DNA of 64,000 nucleotides from NCBI RefSeq assembly GCF_022835695.1, contig NZ_BQUV01000001.1, forward strand, positions 552,541-616,540. The letters are read 5' to 3'. Source of the DNA: Bradyrhizobium sp. Ce-3 (GTDB lineage Bacteria; Pseudomonadota; Alphaproteobacteria; Rhizobiales; Xanthobacteraceae). Under the pieces are notes generated by a model that ran no database searches, was not told the DNA's origin, and worked only from the letters and a program-made list of their open reading frames with translations. Below, one piece after another: positions 25,066 through 32,044 of this stretch (position 1 is its first letter; each line of letters starts with the position of its first letter). The position numbers and the translations under genes are program-made.

Positions 25066-26016
25066 TCAGAGATCCAATACCAGCCGTTCCGACTTCGCAC
25101 GCGACACGCAGATCTGCATGACCTTGTTGGACGCCTTCTCGTCGTCGCTGAGAATGACGTCACGGTGATCGGGTACGCCCGAGATCACGCCGCACTGGCA
25201 GATGCCGCAATCGCCGCGCTGGCAATCGTAGAGCACATCAAGCCCCGCCGCTTCCAGCGCCTGGATGATGCTCTGATCGGTCGCGACCGTGATCACCTGC
25301 CCGGTCGACTTGAGCTCGACCTCGAACGGCCGGTTGGGCGAGCCGGCCAGCTCCGCCTTGAACAGCTCGAAATGGATGCGGTCTGCCGCGATGCCCCTGG
25401 CGAGCGCCGTCGTCTTCACCGCGTCGATCATCCCTGCAGGGCCGCAGACATAGACGTGGGCACCCGCGGGTGCCTCGCCAAGTGCCGCCGCGATATCGAG
25501 CCGGGACGCATCGCTGTCGTAGTGAACCGCCAACCCCTCCGCGCAGATCGCCTGCAGCTGCGGCAGGAACGCCAGCAGCCCGGGCGTTCGCCCGGCATAA
25601 TGCAGGCGATACGAGGTGCCCTGCGCCTTCAGCGCCGCCGCCATCGACAGGATCGGCGTCACGCCGATGCCGCCGGCAAACAGCAACGCCGGCGCGGCGC
25701 CGGCATGAAGCGCGAAATTGTTGAGCGGCGCGGTCGCCCTGACGACGTCGCCGACCTGAAGTTCATGCATGAACCGCGATCCGCCGGCTGACGCTTGCTC
25801 GCGCAGCACCCCGAGCGCAACGGTGCCCTCGGGCAAGTCCGGCAACGCCATCAGCGAATACGGCCGGTCTCCGCCGTCGGGCAGCGCCACGCGAATATGC
25901 GCGCCCGCTTGCCAGTGTGGCACCGCGCCGCCCTCGACGCCGAACACGACGCTGCGAATAGACGACGTCTCCGCAACGACCGACTGCACTGTGAGCTTGA
26001 GCGGATGCGCGTCCAT
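25066..26016 (-). CDS. Oxygenase electron-transfer reductase, phthalate-dioxygenase-reductase type
   Basis: 316 residues with the domain order flavin (RPYSLMALPD, about 51-60), NAD(P)H (LLFAGGIGVTPILSMAA, about 111-127, and VCGPAGM), then a C-terminal plant-type [2Fe-2S] domain. The cluster cysteines are in YDCQRGDCGICQCG and QICVSRA. It passes electrons from NAD(P)H through FMN and the iron-sulfur centre to the Rieske subunit 28 bp downstream. It is the first gene of the operon. The start codon is preceded by two palindromic elements shared with the Ior-like operon. Confidence 0.92.
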   Translation of the reverse strand: MDAHPLKLTVQSVVAETSSIRSVVFGVEGGAVPHWQAGAHIRVALPDGGDRPYSLMALPDLPEGTVALGVLREQASAGGSRFMHELQVGDVVRATAPLNNFALHAGAAPALLFAGGIGVTPILSMAAALKAQGTSYRLHYAGRTPGLLAFLPQLQAICAEGLAVHYDSDASRLDIAAALGEAPAGAHVYVCGPAGMIDAVKTTALARGIAADRIHFELFKAELAGSPNRPFEVELKSTGQVITVATDQSIIQALEAAGLDVLYDCQRGDCGICQCGVISGVPDHRDVILSDDEKASNKVMQICVSRAKSERLVLDL

Positions 26017-26032
26017 TCGGGCATCTCAGATT

Positions 26033-26063
26033 ATATGAATTTGCATATTTTTATACATGTAAT
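26033..26063 (-). promoter_or_regulatory. Two palindromic elements upstream of the Rieske oxygenase operon
   Basis: ATATG-N6-CATAT lies at 26033-26048, and TACATGTA at 26054-26061 inside a stretch (26052-26063) that matches 10 of 12 bases of the palindrome at 16112-16123. Read on the minus strand, the order is ACATGT element, TATG-N6-CATA element, then ATG 26016, as in the Ior-like operon. Centre-to-centre spacing is 17 bp here and 15 bp there. This supports common control of the two operons. Confidence 0.6.
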
Positions 26064-26147
26064 AATTGGCTGTCAATGATCGCAACGGCGGGGTTGGATT
26101 GGCAATGGGACGGCGCCGCCCGGGGCTGTCTGCTCCGGGCGCCAGCT

Positions 26148-26825
26148 TCAAACGCCCAGCCACTCCAGGCCGCCGGGGAGCCGATCGACCGAAAAATCCA
26201 CCTGCAGCACGCGGCGATGCGCGGGCGCGGCGGCGGCCTCCGACGCATGAAGGATCGGTGTCGCATAAAGCCAGACATCGCCGGGCTCGGCCAGGCAGGC
26301 GACGGTGCCGCAACGCCGAACCACCGCGCGAACCTCGTCCTCGGCAATCCGTCCCAGCCGGTGCGATCCGGGCGCGATCAGGAGCGGCGCATTGTTGGCC
26401 GGGACAGCATCGATATGCACCCGCAAGGTCACCATGCCGGACAATAGCTCAAAGGGCGGTTCGACATGCAGCATGCCGCCCTTGACGCTCCAGGTCTCGA
26501 AGCCTTCGACCGCGGCGCGTTGTTTCACGGCGATGGTGCGGTCCTGATGCCAACCCAGCGCCCAGTTCGTTCCCGGTGTCTTGTCGAACAGGATTGCCCT
26601 GACCGGCCGGCAATCGTCGCCCAACAGCGAAGCGGCGCAGCGGCCGATTGGTCCCGCTGACGCAAGGAAAGGTGCGAGCCCCTCCACGTCCCTCAGCCTG
26701 AGGCCGGCGTGATCCGGCGGCAAATGGGAGAGCACGGCTTCGAGGCAGTGCAACCGATCGCGCGAGAGGGCCGCGCGGAACAGCTGCGCGCCGTCGCGCG
26801 CAAAAGTCAGGTTGTCAGGCTGCAC
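26148..26825 (-). CDS. Phytanoyl-CoA dioxygenase (PhyH) family protein
   Basis: 225 residues, Fe(II)/2-oxoglutarate-dependent oxygenase fold. The metal ligands are visible as H and D of WHQDRTIAV and the distal H of PILHASEA; the arginine that binds 2-oxoglutarate is probably in HRRVLQVDF. Length and motifs agree with bacterial PhyH proteins, which hydroxylate diverse small molecules. It stands alone: the dioxygenase reductase promoter lies downstream of it and an unrelated gene upstream. The substrate is unknown. A ribosome site is not obvious and the start could differ by a few codons. Confidence 0.75.
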   Translation of the reverse strand: MQPDNLTFARDGAQLFRAALSRDRLHCLEAVLSHLPPDHAGLRLRDVEGLAPFLASAGPIGRCAASLLGDDCRPVRAILFDKTPGTNWALGWHQDRTIAVKQRAAVEGFETWSVKGGMLHVEPPFELLSGMVTLRVHIDAVPANNAPLLIAPGSHRLGRIAEDEVRAVVRRCGTVACLAEPGDVWLYATPILHASEAAAAPAHRRVLQVDFSVDRLPGGLEWLGV

Positions 26826-26876
26826 CGTCGTCGACCGCGGGCTTCGATCGTGACTTGTTTCGATGGCTACGCCGCA

Positions 26877-27941
26877 TCAATCAGGCATCCATCTGATGGA
26901 GGCCGGGTCGGCCGGCCGCGTGGCCGCGTACGTGATCAGGTCATAGCCGCGCTCGACGACGAGATCGGCGGCTTCGATGAAACCTTCGTCGTTGTCCTCC
27001 TTGAAGCTATGCATGGTGACGTCGCTGATGCGGACGTCCTGGTTCGTCAGGGACAGCGTGACGCCTCCCTGATGGTCGCGAATCGGCTTGCAGATTGGAA
27101 TGAGCCGCGCTTCGAAGTTGGTCGGATGATAGGGTTTGAGGCGCAGGTTCTTGTGGAAGGTCCTGTCTCCCTCGATCGTCAGCACGCTCTTGCAGGCTGC
27201 CGAATTGACCATCAGGCCACGGATCGATGCATCCGATCCGATGTAGATCGGATACCTCTCTCCGCGCGCCAGCCTGACACCGGAGAATGCGATCAGTCTC
27301 GACGAATAGTCGACCGGCGCGCTCTGTATCTGTTCCCTGAGAGAGACGCGTTCGTAAGCCGTGAACGCAAACGTGCGTTTGCACGTTTCGGTCTTCGCCG
27401 TTCTTATCTTAGTCAAGAAATTGCCAAGGTGCGTCGCTATCACCCCTGACAAGAACTCGGCCGGATGACTGCCGTCTGCGTACAGTTCCTTGGCGTCCAC
27501 GTTTCTGGACTTGGCGACGGTGGCAATGATGTCCCTCACATCAAGGTAATACCAATCGTTCTTCTGGCAGACCGAGATGCAGGCTGAGATCACCGTCCTT
27601 GACGCGTTGATGTCGCTCACCGGTATGCAGACGAAGACCGGTTCGCAATTGGCGCGTTTGGCCGAATGTCCAATCCACTCAATCCACTTCAAAACGTCGT
27701 AGTAATCGATCGCGTTGGCCGAGAGGAGCGAGAAATCGATGACGCACGGATCGACAATGCAGAACTCCGAGCCCTGAAAGAAGTCGCCTTGGGCGAAGTA
27801 AGGGCCGAGCAAGGATGGCGACGCCCCGATCCTGCCCGCTGATTTGACGGTAATGGTGTCGTCAGCATCCAGAAACTTTTGAAAGAAACCGGCCTTCAGA
27901 ATGCTGTTCGACTGTCCCAGGATCGAAATGCTCATCGACAT
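26877..27941 (-). CDS. SGNH-hydrolase-like protein of unknown function
   Basis: 354 residues. An N-terminal GQSNS (in ISILGQSNSIL) looks like SGNH block I and DGSHP near the middle like block V (Asp-x-x-His). The C-terminal third (about 230-354) is a separate, beta-rich part without recognisable motif. The segment has lower G+C and more AT-ending codons than its neighbours, which suggests transfer or weak selection. I choose ATG 27941; ATG 27935 or an upstream start at 28010 are alternatives. It diverges from another SGNH gene with only about 30 bp between the starts. A role as cell-envelope or polysaccharide acyl esterase is only a guess. Confidence 0.6.
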   Translation of the reverse strand: MSMSISILGQSNSILKAGFFQKFLDADDTITVKSAGRIGASPSLLGPYFAQGDFFQGSEFCIVDPCVIDFSLLSANAIDYYDVLKWIEWIGHSAKRANCEPVFVCIPVSDINASRTVISACISVCQKNDWYYLDVRDIIATVAKSRNVDAKELYADGSHPAEFLSGVIATHLGNFLTKIRTAKTETCKRTFAFTAYERVSLREQIQSAPVDYSSRLIAFSGVRLARGERYPIYIGSDASIRGLMVNSAACKSVLTIEGDRTFHKNLRLKPYHPTNFEARLIPICKPIRDHQGGVTLSLTNQDVRISDVTMHSFKEDNDEGFIEAADLVVERGYDLITYAATRPADPASIRWMPD

Positions 27942-27972
27942 CGGATTGATCGCCCTCAGATGGAACCGCTCA

Positions 27973-28746
27973 ATGACATCGAAAACACCCGATGGAGAAC
28001 TCCGCCACACCGCGTCAACGACATCGATCGTCTATGCAGCGGCGACGTTATCAATTGTCGCCGCGCTCTGTCTACCGTCCGCGGGCCGCGCGCAGCAGAG
28101 CCCGCGGTCCACGTGCGACAAGACCGATACGCAATTCGCAATATCACCGTCCGTGCCTGACAATGCGGACGCCTTGCGCAAGTATGAAAGAAATGTGTCC
28201 GGCCTGACCGGCGACGTCTCGACCGTGATGCTCGGCGACTCGCTGGTGGAAGCGTGGCCGAAGGACTTGTCGGCCACGCTCGGCACCGGACCGGTGGCCA
28301 ATCTCGGCGTCGGACGCGACAGGATTCAGAACACACTCTGGTTCATCGAACACGATCGCGAGCAACTGCGCAGAATCAAACCGAAGACCATCATCGTGCT
28401 GGTCGGGACCAACAACATCTATCTCGACAAGCCGTGCGGGGTGATGGAGTCGTATCAAAAGCTGTTTGGAGAGATCAGGTCGCTCTGGCCGAACGGCAAA
28501 ATCTACAGCATCCACATTCTCCCGCGCGGCGAGCAGATGAAGGGAGCGGCCGAGAACATCGCATATGTCAATTCCGAGCTCGGCCGAAGAAGCAAGGAAC
28601 TCGGAATCAAGACGATCGACGCCGCTGACATCGCATGCGGAAAGACGACGCCGTGCGCCAATTACAAGGGCGACCTGCTGCACCTGACGCCGCCGGGATA
28701 CGAGATCCTCACCAGGATCACCAAACAAGGCATCGGCTCCCCCTAG
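27973..28746 (+). CDS. Secreted SGNH/GDSL-type hydrolase
   Basis: 257 residues from ATG 27973, with a hydrophobic export segment (STTSIVYAAATLSIVAAL) ending near SAGRAQQ. All four SGNH blocks can be seen: GDSL in VMLGDSLVEAW, Gly in ANLGVGRDRIQN, Asn in IVLVGTNNIYLD, and the Asp/His dyad in GDLLHLTPPG. It resembles PAF-acetylhydrolase-like esterases and acts in the periplasm or outside. The gene diverges from the SGNH-like gene at 26877-27941, so the two may share a promoter region and act on the same polymer or ester. Confidence 0.8.
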   Translation: MTSKTPDGELRHTASTTSIVYAAATLSIVAALCLPSAGRAQQSPRSTCDKTDTQFAISPSVPDNADALRKYERNVSGLTGDVSTVMLGDSLVEAWPKDLSATLGTGPVANLGVGRDRIQNTLWFIEHDREQLRRIKPKTIIVLVGTNNIYLDKPCGVMESYQKLFGEIRSLWPNGKIYSIHILPRGEQMKGAAENIAYVNSELGRRSKELGIKTIDAADIACGKTTPCANYKGDLLHLTPPGYEILTRITKQGIGSP

Positions 28747-28801
28747 CCGTTCGGCGCGGTTGCGCTGAACGGGACGCCAAGGGCCAGAGGCCGACACGAG
28801 G

Positions 28802-29404
28802 TTATCGCGACGGCGAAGCTCCGCGTCGCTTTGGTGGTTGGCATCTTTGGCAACTCACATCCGCGAGCGCCTCGAATACAGCCGGCGTGCGCTCCAAGCG
28901 GGCAATCGTTCGCGCGCCTTCGAGGGCGGCGACCAACGCGGCTGCGGTAGATGCCGCGCGCGCGGGAGCGAAACCGCACCCTCTGAAATGCTCGGCGATG
29001 ATCTCGGTCGAATCGACAAATCCGCGCGCGACCCGTTTGGTCAGCTCAGCGTCGAGTGCGGGCAGCTCATTCGCCAGATTCTGCATGAGGCAGCCATAAC
29101 GGAAATCGGAGGCGACCATTTCAGCCGCGAACGCGCTGAAAATCTCACGAACAAACTTCAGGGCATCGCCCGTCGTATCCGCCGAGAGATTCCGCAATAC
29201 CGCAATTCGGCCCGCAACGTAATGATCGATGGCTTCTTCTGCGAGCTGCGCCTTGCCGCGTGGAAAGTGAAAGTAGAACGATCCTTTGGGCGCCCCGCTC
29301 TCTTCAATGATCTGGGTCAATCCAGTCGCCGTGTAGCCTTGGATGCGAAACAGCCGTTCGGCCGTGGCAATCGCGCGAGCGCGGGCGTCAGTCTTACGTG
29401 GCAT
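28802..29404 (-). CDS. TetR-family transcriptional regulator
   Basis: 200 residues from ATG 29404. The N-terminal helix-turn-helix reads ATAERLFRIQGYTATGLTQI then GAPKGSFYFHFPRGK, the conserved TetR pattern with KGSFYFHF. The C-terminal part with CLMQNLANELP resembles the LmrA/YxaF-like subgroup. It diverges from an alpha/beta hydrolase gene, and two tandem palindromes lie in the 79-bp gap. It most likely represses itself and the hydrolase until an inducer binds. Confidence 0.88.
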   Translation of the reverse strand: MPRKTDARARAIATAERLFRIQGYTATGLTQIIEESGAPKGSFYFHFPRGKAQLAEEAIDHYVAGRIAVLRNLSADTTGDALKFVREIFSAFAAEMVASDFRYGCLMQNLANELPALDAELTKRVARGFVDSTEIIAEHFRGCGFAPARAASTAAALVAALEGARTIARLERTPAVFEALADVSCQRCQPPKRRGASPSR

Positions 29405-29434
29405 GCCCCGACATAACACGTTTCGCTCGACGCG

Positions 29435-29471
29435 ACTATGGCGACCACCATACTATGTCGATCACCATAGT
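29435..29471. promoter_or_regulatory. Tandem operator between tetR-type gene and hydrolase gene
   Basis: Two direct copies of an 18-bp element with the pattern ACTATG(G/T)CGA(C/T)CACCATA occupy 29435-29452 and 29452-29469. Each is itself an inverted repeat (ACTATG...CATAGT in the second). The whole block is again symmetric (ACTATGG at 29435 and CCATAGT at 29465). It lies 31 bp from the TetR start and 13 bp from the hydrolase start. This is the expected layout of a TetR operator bound by two dimers. Confidence 0.7.
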
Positions 29472-29483
29472 AGGAGCCCGGCG

Positions 29484-30809
29484 ATGCCCCTCTACCCACC
29501 CTCGACGTCCCGACGGGCCCTCTTGACGATGAGCGTGGCCGGCCTGGTCGCGGCTTCACTTCGACCGGCCCGCGCAAACCCCATGGGAGAAGCTGATTTG
29601 ACCGCATCACCATATGGCGAGGGAACGCTTCCCAAGGTGGTTCGCTCGCGCATGATCCACGGGGTCAACGGCCTCGATGTCCATATTCTCGAAGCCGGTT
29701 ACGAAAGCCCCGGCCGGCCGCTCGCGCTGCTTCTGCACGGCTTTCCGGATTTGGCATACGGCTGGCGACACCTGCTCCCGCTCCTGGCCGACGCCGGGTA
29801 CCATGCGGTGGCACCGGACCAGCGGGGCTTTGGCCGCACCACCGGTTGGGTGAACAGTTATGACGCCCCGCTGGAACCCTTCAGCCTCCTGAACATGACG
29901 CGTGACGCCCTCGCACTGGTTTCGGCGTTGGGATATCGGCGCACGGCGATGCTGGTTGGGCACGACTTCGGTTCGCCCGTGGCGGCCTGTTGTACGCTTG
30001 CGCGCCCTGACGTGTTTCCCTCTGTGGTGCTGATGAGCGCACCGTTTCCCGGTCCGCCGGCGTTTCCTTTCAACACGGCGGAAAGCGCGGCATCGTCGGT
30101 CCAACCGAACACCGACACTCAAAAGCTGGCGGCCGCGCTGGCCGCGCTCGATCCGCCGCGAGAGTATTACCAGCAATACTTGAGTACACGGGGCGCGAAC
30201 GATGACATGTGGCATCCCCCTCAAGGTCTAAATGCGTTCCTTCGTGCATTTTTCCACGTCAAGAGTGCCGACTGGCCGGGAAACAAGCCGCATCCGTTGC
30301 AGGCGCGAACCGCCGTCGAACTTGCACAACTACCGACCTATTACGTCATGGATCTCGGCAAGACGATGCCCGAGACCGTCGCTCCATTCCATCCTTCCGC
30401 CGCCGAGGTCGAGGCCTGCAAATGGCTCACCGAGCCGGAACTTGGAGTGTACGTGGAGGAGTATGGCCGCACCGGGTTTCAAGGCGCCCTGCAGGCTTAT
30501 CGCGTCCTTTCCGATCCCGGCCTGAACGCTGAGTTGCGCCTGTTTTCGGGCAAGACGATCGACGTCCCGTCGCTTTTCATCGGCGGGACGAACGATTGGG
30601 GCACCTATGCGGCGCCGGGCGCGCTCGATCTCATGGAGGCGAAGGCGGTGACGAGGATGAGCAGCATCGAGATGATCGAGGGCGCCGGTCACTGGATCCA
30701 ACAGGAGCAGCCGGTTCGGCTCAGCACGCTCCTGCTCGCCTTCATCGAGAAGGTCGGCGGGGCGGATCACATCGGCGATTGTGGACCTGGCGGCCGTCAG
30801 CCCGGATGA
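29484..30809 (+). CDS. Exported epoxide-hydrolase-like alpha/beta hydrolase
   Basis: 441 residues from ATG 29484 (GGAG nine bases upstream). The N-terminus has a twin-arginine-like signal (STSRRALLTMSVAGLVAAS, then ARANP). The core is an epoxide-hydrolase/haloalkane-dehalogenase fold: oxyanion motif LHGFPDLAYGW, nucleophile aspartate in VGHDFGSPVA, a long cap domain, acid region near GGTNDWG and catalytic His in EGAGHWIQQEQP. The Asp nucleophile favours epoxide or halide hydrolysis over ester hydrolysis. Control by the divergent TetR protein suggests induction by a xenobiotic or reactive compound. Confidence 0.82.
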   Translation: MPLYPPSTSRRALLTMSVAGLVAASLRPARANPMGEADLTASPYGEGTLPKVVRSRMIHGVNGLDVHILEAGYESPGRPLALLLHGFPDLAYGWRHLLPLLADAGYHAVAPDQRGFGRTTGWVNSYDAPLEPFSLLNMTRDALALVSALGYRRTAMLVGHDFGSPVAACCTLARPDVFPSVVLMSAPFPGPPAFPFNTAESAASSVQPNTDTQKLAAALAALDPPREYYQQYLSTRGANDDMWHPPQGLNAFLRAFFHVKSADWPGNKPHPLQARTAVELAQLPTYYVMDLGKTMPETVAPFHPSAAEVEACKWLTEPELGVYVEEYGRTGFQGALQAYRVLSDPGLNAELRLFSGKTIDVPSLFIGGTNDWGTYAAPGALDLMEAKAVTRMSSIEMIEGAGHWIQQEQPVRLSTLLLAFIEKVGGADHIGDCGPGGRQPG

Positions 30810-30887
30810 CTGTGCGGCAGGACATTCCCGAGGATGCAGACCCCGAGGGCAGGACTAACGCTACACACCCTTCCGACGAAGCGCGCG

Positions 30888-31529
30888 CTACAATCCCGGC
30901 GATCTCGCCGCCCAAGCCTTGGTGGCCTGGCAGCTTTCCATCGCTCGGGCGTAGGCAGGGCGTGCCGTCGTGCGGGCGAGATAGTCCCGCTCGGTCGGAC
31001 CGGGGACGTAGTTGCCAGTGCGCAGGCCGAGCAGCAGCGCGTAGCTCACCGAAATATCGGCAGCAGTGAATCGGTCGCCGGCGAGATAGGGGCAGTCCGC
31101 GAGGCGGCGGATAACCAGCCCCAGCCGGCTCTCGAAGGTCTCGCGTGCCCAGCAGGTCACCCGCGCATCTCGCTCGGCCTCGGGCGCCAGCTCGCGGCCG
31201 ACAAAGACAGCGTTCATCGGTCCGGCGAGCCCGGCCTCGCCCAAGTGGAGAAATTGCAGATAGCAAGCGAAGGCGGGATCATCCGGGGCGACGGCAAGCG
31301 AAGCTGAGCCGTGGCGCGCGAGCAGGTACTCAAGAATCGCGATCGATTCGACCATGATCGTTTCGCCATCCTGCAGCGCGGGAATGAAGCCGGCGGGATT
31401 GATCGCCAGGAAGTCGCGATCATTCTCGACCGCCAGCAGATCGACCGGGCGCAGCCGATAAGCCAATCCTAATTCCTCAAGCAGCCAAACAACACGGAAG
31501 CCACGACCTTCGCCATAGACGGTGAGCAT
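30888..31529 (-). CDS. Glutathione S-transferase family protein
   Basis: 213 residues from ATG 31529. The thioredoxin-like N-terminal domain (FRVVWLLEELGLAYRLRPVD) contains the cis-proline and glutathione gamma-Glu site region (NPAGFIPALQDGE, then VESIAILEYLL). The all-helical C-terminal domain carries the N-capping motif region FTAADISVSYALLLG. The catalytic Ser/Cys/Tyr position near the start (VYGEGRGF) is atypical: no obvious nucleophile-activating residue can be assigned. Cytosolic conjugation or binding of electrophiles is the family role. It stands alone after the epoxide-hydrolase-like gene on the other strand. Confidence 0.82.
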   Translation of the reverse strand: MLTVYGEGRGFRVVWLLEELGLAYRLRPVDLLAVENDRDFLAINPAGFIPALQDGETIMVESIAILEYLLARHGSASLAVAPDDPAFACYLQFLHLGEAGLAGPMNAVFVGRELAPEAERDARVTCWARETFESRLGLVIRRLADCPYLAGDRFTAADISVSYALLLGLRTGNYVPGPTERDYLARTTARPAYARAMESCQATKAWAARSPGL

Positions 31530-31678
31530 AGCCAAGAATTCCTGGATTGAGCCGGGTATACTAACTCGCAGAGCTAAGCCAATCGCGCAATGAATTATCG
31601 ACGGCGTAATGCGCTCGAGACCTGGCGCATATTCGTCATCCCAAAGCGCAGCCTCTGCCCGCTCTGTGGGTCCACGAC

Positions 31679-31888
31679 CTAGGTCAGCATCGAGATGATG
31701 GATTGAAGCTGATTGGATGCTGAGGTCACGAGGCCGTCGAACGACGTCTGGCCGTGGGCCGCGGCCCGCAGAATGCATTCGGCAACGGCGGCCTTGAGGC
31801 CGAAGACGGATTGATCCGGCGGTACGCTCGCCATCACTGCGTCCAGCGCATCGCGCATGGTCTGGATCAGTTCCGCGCTGTACTTCAT
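31679..31888 (-). CDS. Small conserved-type hypothetical protein, 69 residues
   Basis: ATG 31888 is preceded by GGAGGACAGGCC, a strong ribosome site. The product is mostly helical (KYSAELIQTMRDALDAVMAS, later SQLQSIISM-like end) with no signal peptide, membrane segment or known motif. A central GLKAAVAECILRAAAHGQ segment is typical of small helical proteins seen in Bradyrhizobium-type genomes. I do not recognise a function. The frame extends upstream to 31942, but only the internal ATG has a good ribosome site. Confidence 0.7.
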   Translation of the reverse strand: MKYSAELIQTMRDALDAVMASVPPDQSVFGLKAAVAECILRAAAHGQTSFDGLVTSASNQLQSIISMLT

Positions 31889-31984
31889 GGCCTGTCCTCC
31901 GCACGATCGAGGATAGACCACGCGCGTGCGGTCGCCACTCACAAGCCCGCGATTCCAAATTGCCGTTTCTTAATGCGATGACGG

Positions 31985-32044
31985 ACGCGTGAAGCGTTTT
32001 TCTCCACGCGAGCCGGTATCCACTTCGCGCGAAAACGCTCTAGA
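31985..32044. repeat. Dispersed intergenic repeat forming a hairpin at the dinB 3' end
   Basis: Arms AGCGTTTT (31993-32000) and AAAACGCT (32032-32039) enclose CGCGAGCCGGTATCCACTTC. The element touches the dinB stop codon and could serve as its terminator. Its form (AGCGTTTTC, CGAAGTGGATACCGG, CGCG, AAAACGCT) is that of a common intergenic repeat of Bradyrhizobium and relatives. Confidence 0.6.

Noticed and set aside
30888-31958. 356-codon reading of the glutathione transferase gene with a long N-terminal extension
   Set aside because: Only the part from ATG 31529 has the transferase fold; the upstream part has no motif and overlaps the separate 69-residue gene.
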